DNA of 64,000 nt from Lichenibacterium dinghuense (GTDB taxonomy: Bacteria; Pseudomonadota; Alphaproteobacteria; Rhizobiales; Beijerinckiaceae), in NCBI RefSeq assembly GCF_021730615.1, contig NZ_JAJLMN010000001.1:3173501-3237500 (forward strand), in the 5' to 3' direction. The position numbers and the translations under genes were made by a program. Of the stretch, positions 8,247 to 15,630 are shown piece by piece. The first letter of the stretch is position 1. Each line of letters begins with the position of its first letter. Under the pieces are notes generated by a model. It worked only from the letters and a program-made list of their open reading frames with translations, did not search any database and was not told the DNA's origin.

Positions 8247-9602
8247 ATGGACACGGCAGCGCGAACGACAGGTCTCGACCTAGGCATGGTCGGCCGGGCC
8301 CGGTGGAACAACATCCTCCCCGTCGTCTTCGTGATGTACACGATCGCCTATTTCGACCGTTCGAACTTCGGCATCGCGCTTCCCTACATTACCAGGGACC
8401 TGCACCTGACGGCCACGCAGGCGGGGCTGACCGCCGGCGTGTTCGCCTGGGGCTATTCGGCGACGCAGCTGATCGCCGGCTGGCTGGCGCTGAAGATGGG
8501 ATCGCGCAACGTCATCGGCGTGGCGCTCCTCCTGTGGGGCTTCGGCGCCATGGGCACGGGCCTCGCCACCAACCTGTGGGAGCTCGCCGCGATGCGGGTC
8601 ATCCTCGGCCTGTTCGAGGGGCCCGTCTTCGCCGCCGCCGCCATCCTGCTCAGCCAGTGGTTCATGAAGCAGGAGCGGGGCCGCGCCTTCGGGATCTGGA
8701 ACCTCAGCTCGCCCGTGGGTGCGTTCCTGGCCGGCCCGATCTCCGGCTTCGTCCTGGCCCACTACGATTGGCGGCTGATGATGGTCGTCGAAGGCCTGCC
8801 GGCCTGGATCTGGGCCGCGCTCTGGTGGTGGCGCATCCCGAAGAGCCCCGCCGCGGCGCGGTGGCTGGCGCCCGCGGAGCGCGACCTGGTCGAGCGGGCC
8901 AATGCCGAGGAACAGGCGCGCTTCGTCCCCGCGAAGGCGCCGCGCTGGTGGGCCGTGCTGGTCGACCCCATCGTGCTGTCGTCCTTCGCCGGCTTCGCGC
9001 TGCACAACCTCCTCATCAACGGCTTCCAGGTCTGGCTGCCGTCGCACCTGAAGACCTTCCCCGAGCTGTCGCCCTTCGCCATCGGGCTGATCGCGGGCCT
9101 GCCCTTCCTAGTCGGCATCCCGGGCCTGTACTGGGTGAGCTGGCATTCGGACCGGCACGGGCAGGAACGGCGCCTCCACGCCGCCATTCCGATGGCCGCC
9201 ACCGGCGCCTTGCTGATCGTCGCGGCGCTGATCCCGCCGAGCCTGTGGTGGCTGCAGGTCGCGCTCTTCGTCGCGCTCGGCTTTCCGATGAAGATGCACC
9301 TGCCGCTCGTCTTCGCGCGCCTGGTCGAGATCTTCCCCAAGGAGAAGGCCGTGCCGGCTGTCGCGCTCGTCAGCGCGCTGGGCAACCTCTTCGGCGGCTT
9401 CGTCGGGCCGGTGCTGATCGGCTACCTGAGCCAGGTGACGAGCGGGTTCACCGTGCCCTTCATCGTGCTCGGCGTCGGCAGCGTCCTCGCCGGGATCTGC
9501 GTGGCCGCCTTCCGGGCCGGGTCTGAACGCGGCTCCGCCCCGGCCGTCCCGGGCGGGACGCGGGCCCTGGCATCGGTTGAACCCGGGACCCCTTCGCGAT
9601 GA
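8247..9602 (+). CDS. MFS transporter, sugar-acid (ACS-like) type
   Basis: A 451-residue inner-membrane transporter with about 12 hydrophobic segments. The first helix has VMYTIAYFDRSNFGIALPYI, a strong ACS/phthalate-permease-type signature, and GLFEGPVFAAAAILLSQWF follows in helix 4-5. The frame is open far upstream, but ATG 8247 is preceded by GGGGTGG and starts just before the first helix. Its stop overlaps the start of the dehydratase gene (ATGA), so the two are probably translationally coupled. It is a second, distinct importer for the locus. Substrate is inferred as an aldonate or aldarate. Confidence 0.9.
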   Translation: MDTAARTTGLDLGMVGRARWNNILPVVFVMYTIAYFDRSNFGIALPYITRDLHLTATQAGLTAGVFAWGYSATQLIAGWLALKMGSRNVIGVALLLWGFGAMGTGLATNLWELAAMRVILGLFEGPVFAAAAILLSQWFMKQERGRAFGIWNLSSPVGAFLAGPISGFVLAHYDWRLMMVVEGLPAWIWAALWWWRIPKSPAAARWLAPAERDLVERANAEEQARFVPAKAPRWWAVLVDPIVLSSFAGFALHNLLINGFQVWLPSHLKTFPELSPFAIGLIAGLPFLVGIPGLYWVSWHSDRHGQERRLHAAIPMAATGALLIVAALIPPSLWWLQVALFVALGFPMKMHLPLVFARLVEIFPKEKAVPAVALVSALGNLFGGFVGPVLIGYLSQVTSGFTVPFIVLGVGSVLAGICVAAFRAGSERGSAPAVPGGTRALASVEPGTPSR

Positions 9603-11326
9603 GCAGGACGCCTGAAACGCTGCGCAGCGCCCGCTGGCTCGCCGGCGACGACTTCCGCTCCTTCAACCATCGGTCGCGCGCGATGCAGCTCGGCCTGGAG
9701 CCGGAAGACTGGGCCGGCAAGCCGATCATCGCGGTCCTGAACACCTGGTCGGACATCAACCCCTGCCATGGCCACTTCAGGGAGCGTGTCGCGGACGTCA
9801 AGCGCGGCGTGCTCCAGGCCGGCGGGCTGCCGCTGGAGATGCCGGCCATCTCCCTGTTCGAGAACCTGCTGAAGCCCTCGGCGCTGCTGTACCGCAACCT
9901 CCTCGCCATGGAGGTCGAGGAGCACCTCCGCGCCTATCCGGTCGACGGCGCCGTGCTGATGGGCGGGTGCGACAAGTCCACCCCCGGCCTGCTGCTCGGC
10001 GCCATCAGCGCCGGCCTGCCGGCCGTCTTCGTGCCGGCCGGCCCCATGCTGCGCGGCAACGCCAAGGGCCGCACGCTGGGCTCGGGCTCCGACGCCTTCC
10101 GGTACTGGGACGAGTACCGGGCCGGATCCCTCACGGGCGAGCAGCTCACCGACGTCGCGGGCGGCATCGCGCGGTCCTATGGCACCTGCATGACCATGGG
10201 GACGGCGTCCACCATGATGGCCATCGCGGAAGCGATCGGCATGACGCTGCCCGGCGCCTCGTCGATCCCGGCGGTGGACGCCGGCCACATGCGCATGTGC
10301 GCCCGCGCCGGACGCCGGGTCGTCGAGATGGTGTGGGAGGACCTGAAGCCCGCCGACCTGCTCGGCCGTGCCTCCTTTCTCAACGCGATCGCGGTCGCCA
10401 TGGCGATGGGCTGCTCGACCAACGCCGTCATCCACGTCATCGCCATGGCCCGTCGCGCCGGCTGCGACATCGGCCTCGACGATTTCGAGGCGGCGAGCCG
10501 CACCGTCCCGGTCATCGCCAACGTGCGCCCGAGCGGCGACAGGTACCTGATGGAGGACTTCCACCACGCCGGCGGCCTGCCGGCGCTGATGACCCGCATC
10601 CGCCCCCATCTCCACCTCGACGCCCTCACCGTCACGGGCCGGAGCTTGGGCAACAACATCGCGGGCGCCGAGGTCTTCGACGGCGACGTGATCCGGACGG
10701 TAGAGGACCCGATCTACGCCGAAGGCGCGCTCGCCGTCCTCAAGGGCAACCTCGCGCCGGACGGCTGCGTCATCAAGCCTTCCGCCATGGATCCGCGCTT
10801 CCTGCGCCACACGGGGCCGGCGCTGGTCTTCGACGATTACGCGACCCTGAAGGCGGCGCTGGACGACCCGGACCTCGACGTGACGGGGGACCACGTGTTG
10901 GTGCTGCGCAACGCCGGCCCGCAGGGCGGCCCCGGCATGCCGGAATGGGGCATGGTGCCCATCCCGACGAAGCTGCTGCGCCGGGGCGTGCGCGACATGG
11001 TGCGCATCTCGGACGCGCGCATGTCGGGGACGAGCTACGGCGCCTGCGTGCTGCATGTCAGCCCGGAATCCTTCGTCGGCGGCCCGTTGGCCCTGGTCCG
11101 GACGGGCGACCCTATCGCCATCGACGTGCCGGCGCGGACGATCACGCTCGACGTTCCCGAAGCGGAGCTCGACCGCCGGCGGGCAGCCTGGACCCCGCCG
11201 CCGCCCCGCTACGGGCGCGGCTACGGCTGGATGTTCGCCAGGCACATCAACCAGGCCGATGCGGGCTGCGACTTCGACTTCCTCGAGACGGGATTCGGGC
11301 CCCCGGTGGGAGAGCCGGCGATCTGA
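9599..11326 (+). CDS. IlvD/Edd-family sugar-acid dehydratase (arabonate/xylonate type)
   Basis: A 575-residue iron-sulfur dehydratase. The three cluster cysteines lie in the family motifs INPCHGHF, LMGGCDKSTPG and SYGTCMTMGTAST; the active-site serine region is in DARMSGTSYGACVLH. Within IlvD/Edd, the length and motifs resemble L-arabonate and D-xylonate dehydratases more than dihydroxy-acid dehydratase. It would convert a pentonate or hexonate to its 2-keto-3-deoxy acid, feeding the pathway that ends at the semialdehyde dehydrogenase in the divergent operon. It is coupled to the MFS gene by a 4-base overlap and is the last gene of the rightward operon, followed by a hairpin. Confidence 0.9.
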   Translation: MSRTPETLRSARWLAGDDFRSFNHRSRAMQLGLEPEDWAGKPIIAVLNTWSDINPCHGHFRERVADVKRGVLQAGGLPLEMPAISLFENLLKPSALLYRNLLAMEVEEHLRAYPVDGAVLMGGCDKSTPGLLLGAISAGLPAVFVPAGPMLRGNAKGRTLGSGSDAFRYWDEYRAGSLTGEQLTDVAGGIARSYGTCMTMGTASTMMAIAEAIGMTLPGASSIPAVDAGHMRMCARAGRRVVEMVWEDLKPADLLGRASFLNAIAVAMAMGCSTNAVIHVIAMARRAGCDIGLDDFEAASRTVPVIANVRPSGDRYLMEDFHHAGGLPALMTRIRPHLHLDALTVTGRSLGNNIAGAEVFDGDVIRTVEDPIYAEGALAVLKGNLAPDGCVIKPSAMDPRFLRHTGPALVFDDYATLKAALDDPDLDVTGDHVLVLRNAGPQGGPGMPEWGMVPIPTKLLRRGVRDMVRISDARMSGTSYGACVLHVSPESFVGGPLALVRTGDPIAIDVPARTITLDVPEAELDRRRAAWTPPPPRYGRGYGWMFARHINQADAGCDFDFLETGFGPPVGEPAI

Positions 11327-11333
11327 TCGCGCC

Positions 11334-11357
11334 GCCCGGCCCGATGAGAGGCCGGGC
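11334..11357. terminator. Hairpin between convergent genes
   Basis: The arms GCCCGGCC and GGCCGGGC pair perfectly around an 8-base loop, between the stop of the IlvD/Edd gene (11326) and the stop of the convergent hydrolase (11369). It has no clear T-tract on either side, so it is a likely but not proven bidirectional terminator. Confidence 0.55.
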
Positions 11358-11368
11358 CGCGGGACGCG

Positions 11369-12457
11369 TCAATGCTGGGGCAGTCTCGCCATGAAAGCCG
11401 CCAAGACCTGCCCCCATACCTCGGGGTGGCCCAGGGTCTGATGCCCGTAAGTGCCCGGCCCCGCGGGGAACAGCACGGCGCTCCCGCCCTTCACCCGCGC
11501 GGTCGCGGCCTCCGTCAGGCCGAGTTCGGCCGGGTTGAGGAGGTCGTCGGCGAAATTGATGGCGAGCAGCGGCCGCTCGATCCGGTCGATCTGACCCGAA
11601 GGGTCGTAGTCGCGCGAGCTGTCGTAGGAATACAGGTAGTCGTCGGCGTCGATCGCGGTGCCCCCCTGCACCAATCTGGCGTCGAGCGCCGTCGCGGCCT
11701 CGCGCGTCGGCGCCTCCGCCTGGAGATGGCGGGCGTCGCCCGTCATGATGGTGAACAGCGGCAGCACCGCGCGCCAGCGCTGCGGCTCGGCCAGGTAGTC
11801 GCCGCCCCGGAAGTCCGGGTCGCTCCGGATGGCGTCGATCACCATGTCGCGCCACATCATGTTGCGCCCGGCCACCGGCGCCGGCGTCGCCGCGACTGTC
11901 ACGGTGCCGTCCATCATGTCGGGATGGCGCTCGGCCCAGAGCCAGGCCTGCATGCCGCCCATCGACGTGCCGAGCACGAGGGCGAGGTGGTGCACCCCGA
12001 GCCCCTCCTCGACCAGGCGGCGCTGCGCTTCGACCTGGTCGCCGTAGCCGTAATGCGGGAACCGCGCCTTCAGGCCGTCGCTCGGCTTAGACGAGCCGCC
12101 CGCCCCGATCCCGTCCGGCAGGATGACGTAGAAGCGCGACGCGTCGATCGGCTTGCCGGGGCCGAACATGTCGCGCATGTCGGCCGGCGCGAGGAACTGC
12201 CGTCCCGTCCCGGTCGTGCCGTGCAGCAGGAGCACGGCGTTCGTCACGGCCCCGGAAGCGTCGCGCTTCGGCGTGCCCAGCGCCTCGTAGTGCAGCCGCA
12301 GTTCGGGCAGCGAGCCGCCGTCCGCGAAGCGGAAGTCGCGGACGACGACGTCGCCCTCCGTCGCCACCGGGGCGTCGGCGGCCCGGGCACCGGCCGCTAG
12401 CGCCAGCAGCAGTCCCAGGGCTCCAGCGGTGCAACCCCCGACTCTCTTCATGTTCAT
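11369..12457 (-). CDS. Secreted alpha/beta hydrolase, homoserine acetyltransferase (MetX)-like
   Basis: A 362-residue protein with a Sec signal peptide (MNMKRV, then a hydrophobic run ending ARAADA near residue 27). The alpha/beta-hydrolase core shows the nucleophile elbow VLGTSMGGMQ with serine near residue 168, the acid in NFADDLLNPAE and the histidine in GTYGHQTLGHPEVW. Sequence order is like MetX-family acyltransferases, but export to the periplasm argues for an esterase or amidase rather than methionine synthesis. ATG 12457 follows GGGAGGA. It is not clearly operonic. The natural substrate cannot be told. Confidence 0.85.
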   Translation of the reverse strand: MNMKRVGGCTAGALGLLLALAAGARAADAPVATEGDVVVRDFRFADGGSLPELRLHYEALGTPKRDASGAVTNAVLLLHGTTGTGRQFLAPADMRDMFGPGKPIDASRFYVILPDGIGAGGSSKPSDGLKARFPHYGYGDQVEAQRRLVEEGLGVHHLALVLGTSMGGMQAWLWAERHPDMMDGTVTVAATPAPVAGRNMMWRDMVIDAIRSDPDFRGGDYLAEPQRWRAVLPLFTIMTGDARHLQAEAPTREAATALDARLVQGGTAIDADDYLYSYDSSRDYDPSGQIDRIERPLLAINFADDLLNPAELGLTEAATARVKGGSAVLFPAGPGTYGHQTLGHPEVWGQVLAAFMARLPQH

Positions 12458-12563
12458 GCGTGTCCTCCCTCACGTCGAATCGTCGCCATCCCGTCGCGAG
12501 ACCCGGCAGGGTCCCGATCGCGCACCATCGCCCCCGCCCGGCCCTCCACGCACACCCGTCGCG

Positions 12564-13339
12564 TCAGGGCGGGGGCGACCCGTCCGGCGGCGGGTCGAAG
12601 CCCGCGGCCGAGAAGGCCGGCGCCATCCGGATGGAGCGCAGAAAGGCGATGACGGCGCGCGCCGCCTCCGGTCGCGCGGCATGGGTCGAGACCCCGGCGG
12701 CGTAGACGGTGCGCAGTTGCATGGCTTCGGGGAGCGGCCCGACGAGGTCGGCGCCGACGACGGGCCGGATCTCGCTGATCTGCCCGGCCGCCAGGGCGAC
12801 CTCGCCGCGCGCCAGGGCTTCCACGGCGGCGGTGCCGTCGGTGTAGAGGCGGATGCGCGGCTTCAGCGTCTCGGCGAGGCCGAGGTCGCCGATGAGCTTG
12901 GCGAAGTAGATCCCCGTCGTCGCCCCCGAAGCGGGGTCGGCGAGGCCGATCGAGGGCGCGGCCAGCAGGGCGGCCCTGACGTCGGCTTCGGTCGCGATGG
13001 CGGGCCGCGGCGCGCCGGCCCGCACCGCCGCGCCGAGCCTGACGGTGCCGAGCGGCACGCGCCCCTCGGGCGAGACGAGCGAAAGCCCGACGAGTTCGTC
13101 GAGCCGCGCCGGCGGGAGCACGACGAGGTCGACGGGCCTGCCGCCGGCGACGCGGTCCTTCACGCCGCCGGCCGTGCCGAAGCTCATCACCAGGCGCTCG
13201 CCGACGGCCGCCTCGGACAGGGTCGCCGCAGCCTCCAGCGGCGTCGGACCGCGGCGGCCGACGCGACCGGGACGTCGCCGGCCCGCGCCCCGCCCAGGCC
13301 CAGAGCAAACAGCGGCGCGGTGAGCGCGATGGCCCGCAT
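12564..13339 (-). pseudogene. ModA-like periplasmic binding protein, frameshifted
   Basis: A binding-protein gene broken by one frameshift. The start at 13339 gives a signal peptide (MRAIALTAPLFALGLGGARA) and VASAAAV, then the frame runs into out-of-frame arginine-rich sequence and stops at 13187. From about 13249 another frame continues TPLEAAATLSEAAVGERL and goes on as VMSFGTAGGVKDRV, the usual start of a ModA/substrate-binding fold, to the stop at 12564. Restoring one base near 13243-13249 rejoins the two. The combined length, about 258 residues, is normal for molybdate-type binding proteins. It could be real decay or a sequencing error in GC-rich DNA. No permease or ATPase gene lies beside it. 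Confidence 0.75.
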
Positions 13340-13356
13340 GGCGTCGCCCCCTCGGC

Positions 13357-14442
13357 TCACGGCGCCGGTGCGAAGACGTGGATCGTGCCGTCCCCGCCCG
13401 CGACCGCGCCGACGGGCACGTAGACGTGGCCGTTGCTCTCGCTCGACGCCACCGAATGCGGGGTGCCGCTCTTGAACCTGATGGTCTGGACGAGCTTGTT
13501 GGTCTTGGCGTCGATCACGCCGAGCGCCGGCCCCCCGGGGTTGTCGCGCGACGCAGTGTAATACTGGCCGTTGTGGGCATTGTAGTTGACCATGTCGGAA
13601 CCGCCTATGCCCGGCACCGTCGCGACGACCACCCCGGTCGCGGCGTTCATGACCACGGTCTGGGCCGGCATCTCCTTGCCGTCGGCGGTGCAGCCGAGCA
13701 CGAAATTGCCGTTCGGCCCGAAGGCGAGGCCCGCGGGATGGCATCCGTCGACCGGCAGCGCCTTGACGACCGTGCCGGTCTTCGGATCGATCACGGCGAC
13801 GGCACCCTTCTTCGGGTCCTTCCCCACCTGGGGGATCGACATGTAGAACATCCCGTCGTCCGGATTGTAGCCGGGCTGCTCGGCCCCGTCGCCCGCGTCG
13901 GCGAAGGTGACCTTGCCGATCGCGGCATGGCCGGGCTTGGTCGAGGTCACGGTCGCGAAGGGCGGCTCCTCGGCGTTGTTGACCGCGATGACGGCCTGGT
14001 CCTTGGGATCGTAGGCCATCTCGTCGACGCGGGTCTTCCCGCCGGACGGGATCGTGGCCGTTGTCTTGCCGGAGGCGAGGTCGATCACCTTGAGGGTGCC
14101 GTCCCTGTCGCCCGCCCAAACCTCGCCGCCGAAGGCCAGCACGCCGTCCGGCCCGGACACGTCGTTGTCGACCTTGCCGTCCTTCACCACAGCCCCCGCG
14201 AAGGAGCCGATGCGGCCCACGTAGGCGTCCTTGGCCGTGTCGAAGACGTCGACGGCCTTGTTGCTGCGGTCCGCCAGATAATAGTGGCCGGTCGCGGGGT
14301 CGATGTAGCTGATGTCGAAATTGGCGAGCTTCGCGCCCGGCACGCCGATGGTGCCGACCTGCTTCAGCTCCGCCGCCGACCCCGTCACGGGTCCGGCCGC
14401 CGTGGCCATGAGCGCGAGACCCATCCCGGATGTATGTTTCAT
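13357..14442 (-). CDS. Periplasmic YncE-like beta-propeller protein
   Basis: A 361-residue protein with a signal peptide (MKHTSGMGLALMATAAG, cleavage near VTGSAAE) followed by a seven-bladed-type WD/YVTN propeller: repeated blade strands such as DPATGHYYLADRSNKAVDVF, LKVIDLASGKTTATI, VAVIDPKTGTVVKALPV and GVIDAKTNKLVQTI. Such proteins bind ligands or DNA or support periplasmic redox proteins; function is not fixed. ATG 14442 has an excellent Shine-Dalgarno (GGGAGGA). The ModA-like pseudogene starts 17 bases after its stop, so the two probably formed one operon. Confidence 0.85.
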   Translation of the reverse strand: MKHTSGMGLALMATAAGPVTGSAAELKQVGTIGVPGAKLANFDISYIDPATGHYYLADRSNKAVDVFDTAKDAYVGRIGSFAGAVVKDGKVDNDVSGPDGVLAFGGEVWAGDRDGTLKVIDLASGKTTATIPSGGKTRVDEMAYDPKDQAVIAVNNAEEPPFATVTSTKPGHAAIGKVTFADAGDGAEQPGYNPDDGMFYMSIPQVGKDPKKGAVAVIDPKTGTVVKALPVDGCHPAGLAFGPNGNFVLGCTADGKEMPAQTVVMNAATGVVVATVPGIGGSDMVNYNAHNGQYYTASRDNPGGPALGVIDAKTNKLVQTIRFKSGTPHSVASSESNGHVYVPVGAVAGGDGTIHVFAPAP

Positions 14443-14532
14443 GTGATCCTCCCTCGATTGTCGTGCGAAGCGGCTGTCGCCGGTCACGGTCTGTGCGACC
14501 TTTCGCGGCCGAAGCGGTCGATCGGGACGGCG

Positions 14533-14952
14533 ATGGCCGTGGCCGCCGCGAGCGGCGCCGCCGCCGTGGCCCCCGGGCTGCGCTTCCACGGCGACCGCGA
14601 CCTGCTCACCCAAATGCTGGCGAACCTCGTCGAGAACGCCATCCGCCACGCCGGCGCGGGCGCCCGCGTGGCGCTTTCCCTGCGCCGCGACGGAGCCTGG
14701 TTCGAGACCGTGGTGGCCGACACGGGTCCGGGCATCCCGGTGGCGGAGCGCGCCCGCGTCTTCGGCCGCTTCGTCCGCCTGGACGCGTCCCGCCCCGGCG
14801 AGGGCCACGGGCTCGGCCTCGCCATGGTGAAGGCCGTGGCGGACCTCCACGGCCTCGCGGTGTCCCTCTCGGACGCGGGGCCCGGCCTGCGCGTGGCGCT
14901 GTCGGGCCCGCTGCGCGCGCTCGTCCACCCCGACCGAAACACCGCGTCGTGA
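14533..14952 (+). pseudogene. Histidine kinase fragment, ATPase domain only
   Basis: About 140 codons encode only the C-terminal HATPase_c domain of a sensor kinase. The N box (LANLVENAIRHA), G1 box (ADTGPGIP) and G2 box (GHGLGLAMVKAVADLHG) are all present. The sensor, HAMP and phospho-acceptor histidine domains are missing; upstream sequence is unrelated and the divergent propeller gene begins 90 bases away. No response regulator is adjacent. It is therefore the 3' stump of a deleted two-component gene. A short stand-alone ATPase-domain protein is a weaker alternative. Confidence 0.7.
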
Positions 14953-15630
14953 GGCCGGCCCGAGCCGGCACCTTCGCACCGCCCGGGAACGCACCATGCT
15001 GAACGACCTCGTCGCGCATGTCGCCGCCGGGACGATGGGCGCGATCTCGGCGTCCGGCTCTGCCGGCGACCTGCTCGGCCCCTCCTGGGAAAGCGACCCG
15101 CGGCTGCGCACGATCCTGCATCGCCTCGACCTTGTCGTCGCTCACGTTGTGGTTGTGATTCGGGGTCTTCTCGTCCTGGGCCAGGTCAGGGGCCGGCGTC
15201 GGGCCTGAGCGAGGTCCGGAAGGACCCGCGCGGGGATGCTTCCGAGCCGTCACTCGCGGGCGACGAGAGGACGTCATCGCTGGGGCGAAGAGCCAGCGGC
15301 GCCTCGATCGGCCCGATGAGGACGGTGATCGGAGCGCCCCGGCCGACGGCGTCGGCGGGCGCCTTCTTCATCCCGTCTATGAGCCGGACACGGACCTGGC
15401 CGTCGAGCCGGAATGCCGCCGCGGGTCCCGATTCCCCCGGCCCTGCGTTCGGCGCGGGCGCGTGAGCCGTCACGGGCGTGCGGTCAGCATGTCATGGATC
15501 TGGTGTCGTGGGCGGTCGGGGGTTCGTCGTCGTCTCCTGCCGGAAATCCAACGAATCGCGGCACCAGCGATGACTACGGTTTTTAAACAGCTTGTGGGTA
15601 GGTTAACTGTGCATCGCGCCTGGGTCAAAG
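14953..15630. other. Gene-poor stretch
   Basis: No recognisable gene. Two short open frames could be translated (14996-15208 forward, 70 codons; 15186-15473 reverse, 95 codons) but neither has a family signature or a convincing Shine-Dalgarno. The last 100 bases before 15631 are AT-richer than the surroundings (for example GGTTTTTAAACAGC near 15578) and probably hold the promoter of the GGDEF-EAL gene. Confidence 0.5.

Noticed and set aside
11369-12457. Homoserine O-acetyltransferase for methionine synthesis
   Set aside because: The protein has a clear export signal, which does not fit a cytoplasmic biosynthetic enzyme; only the fold family is claimed.
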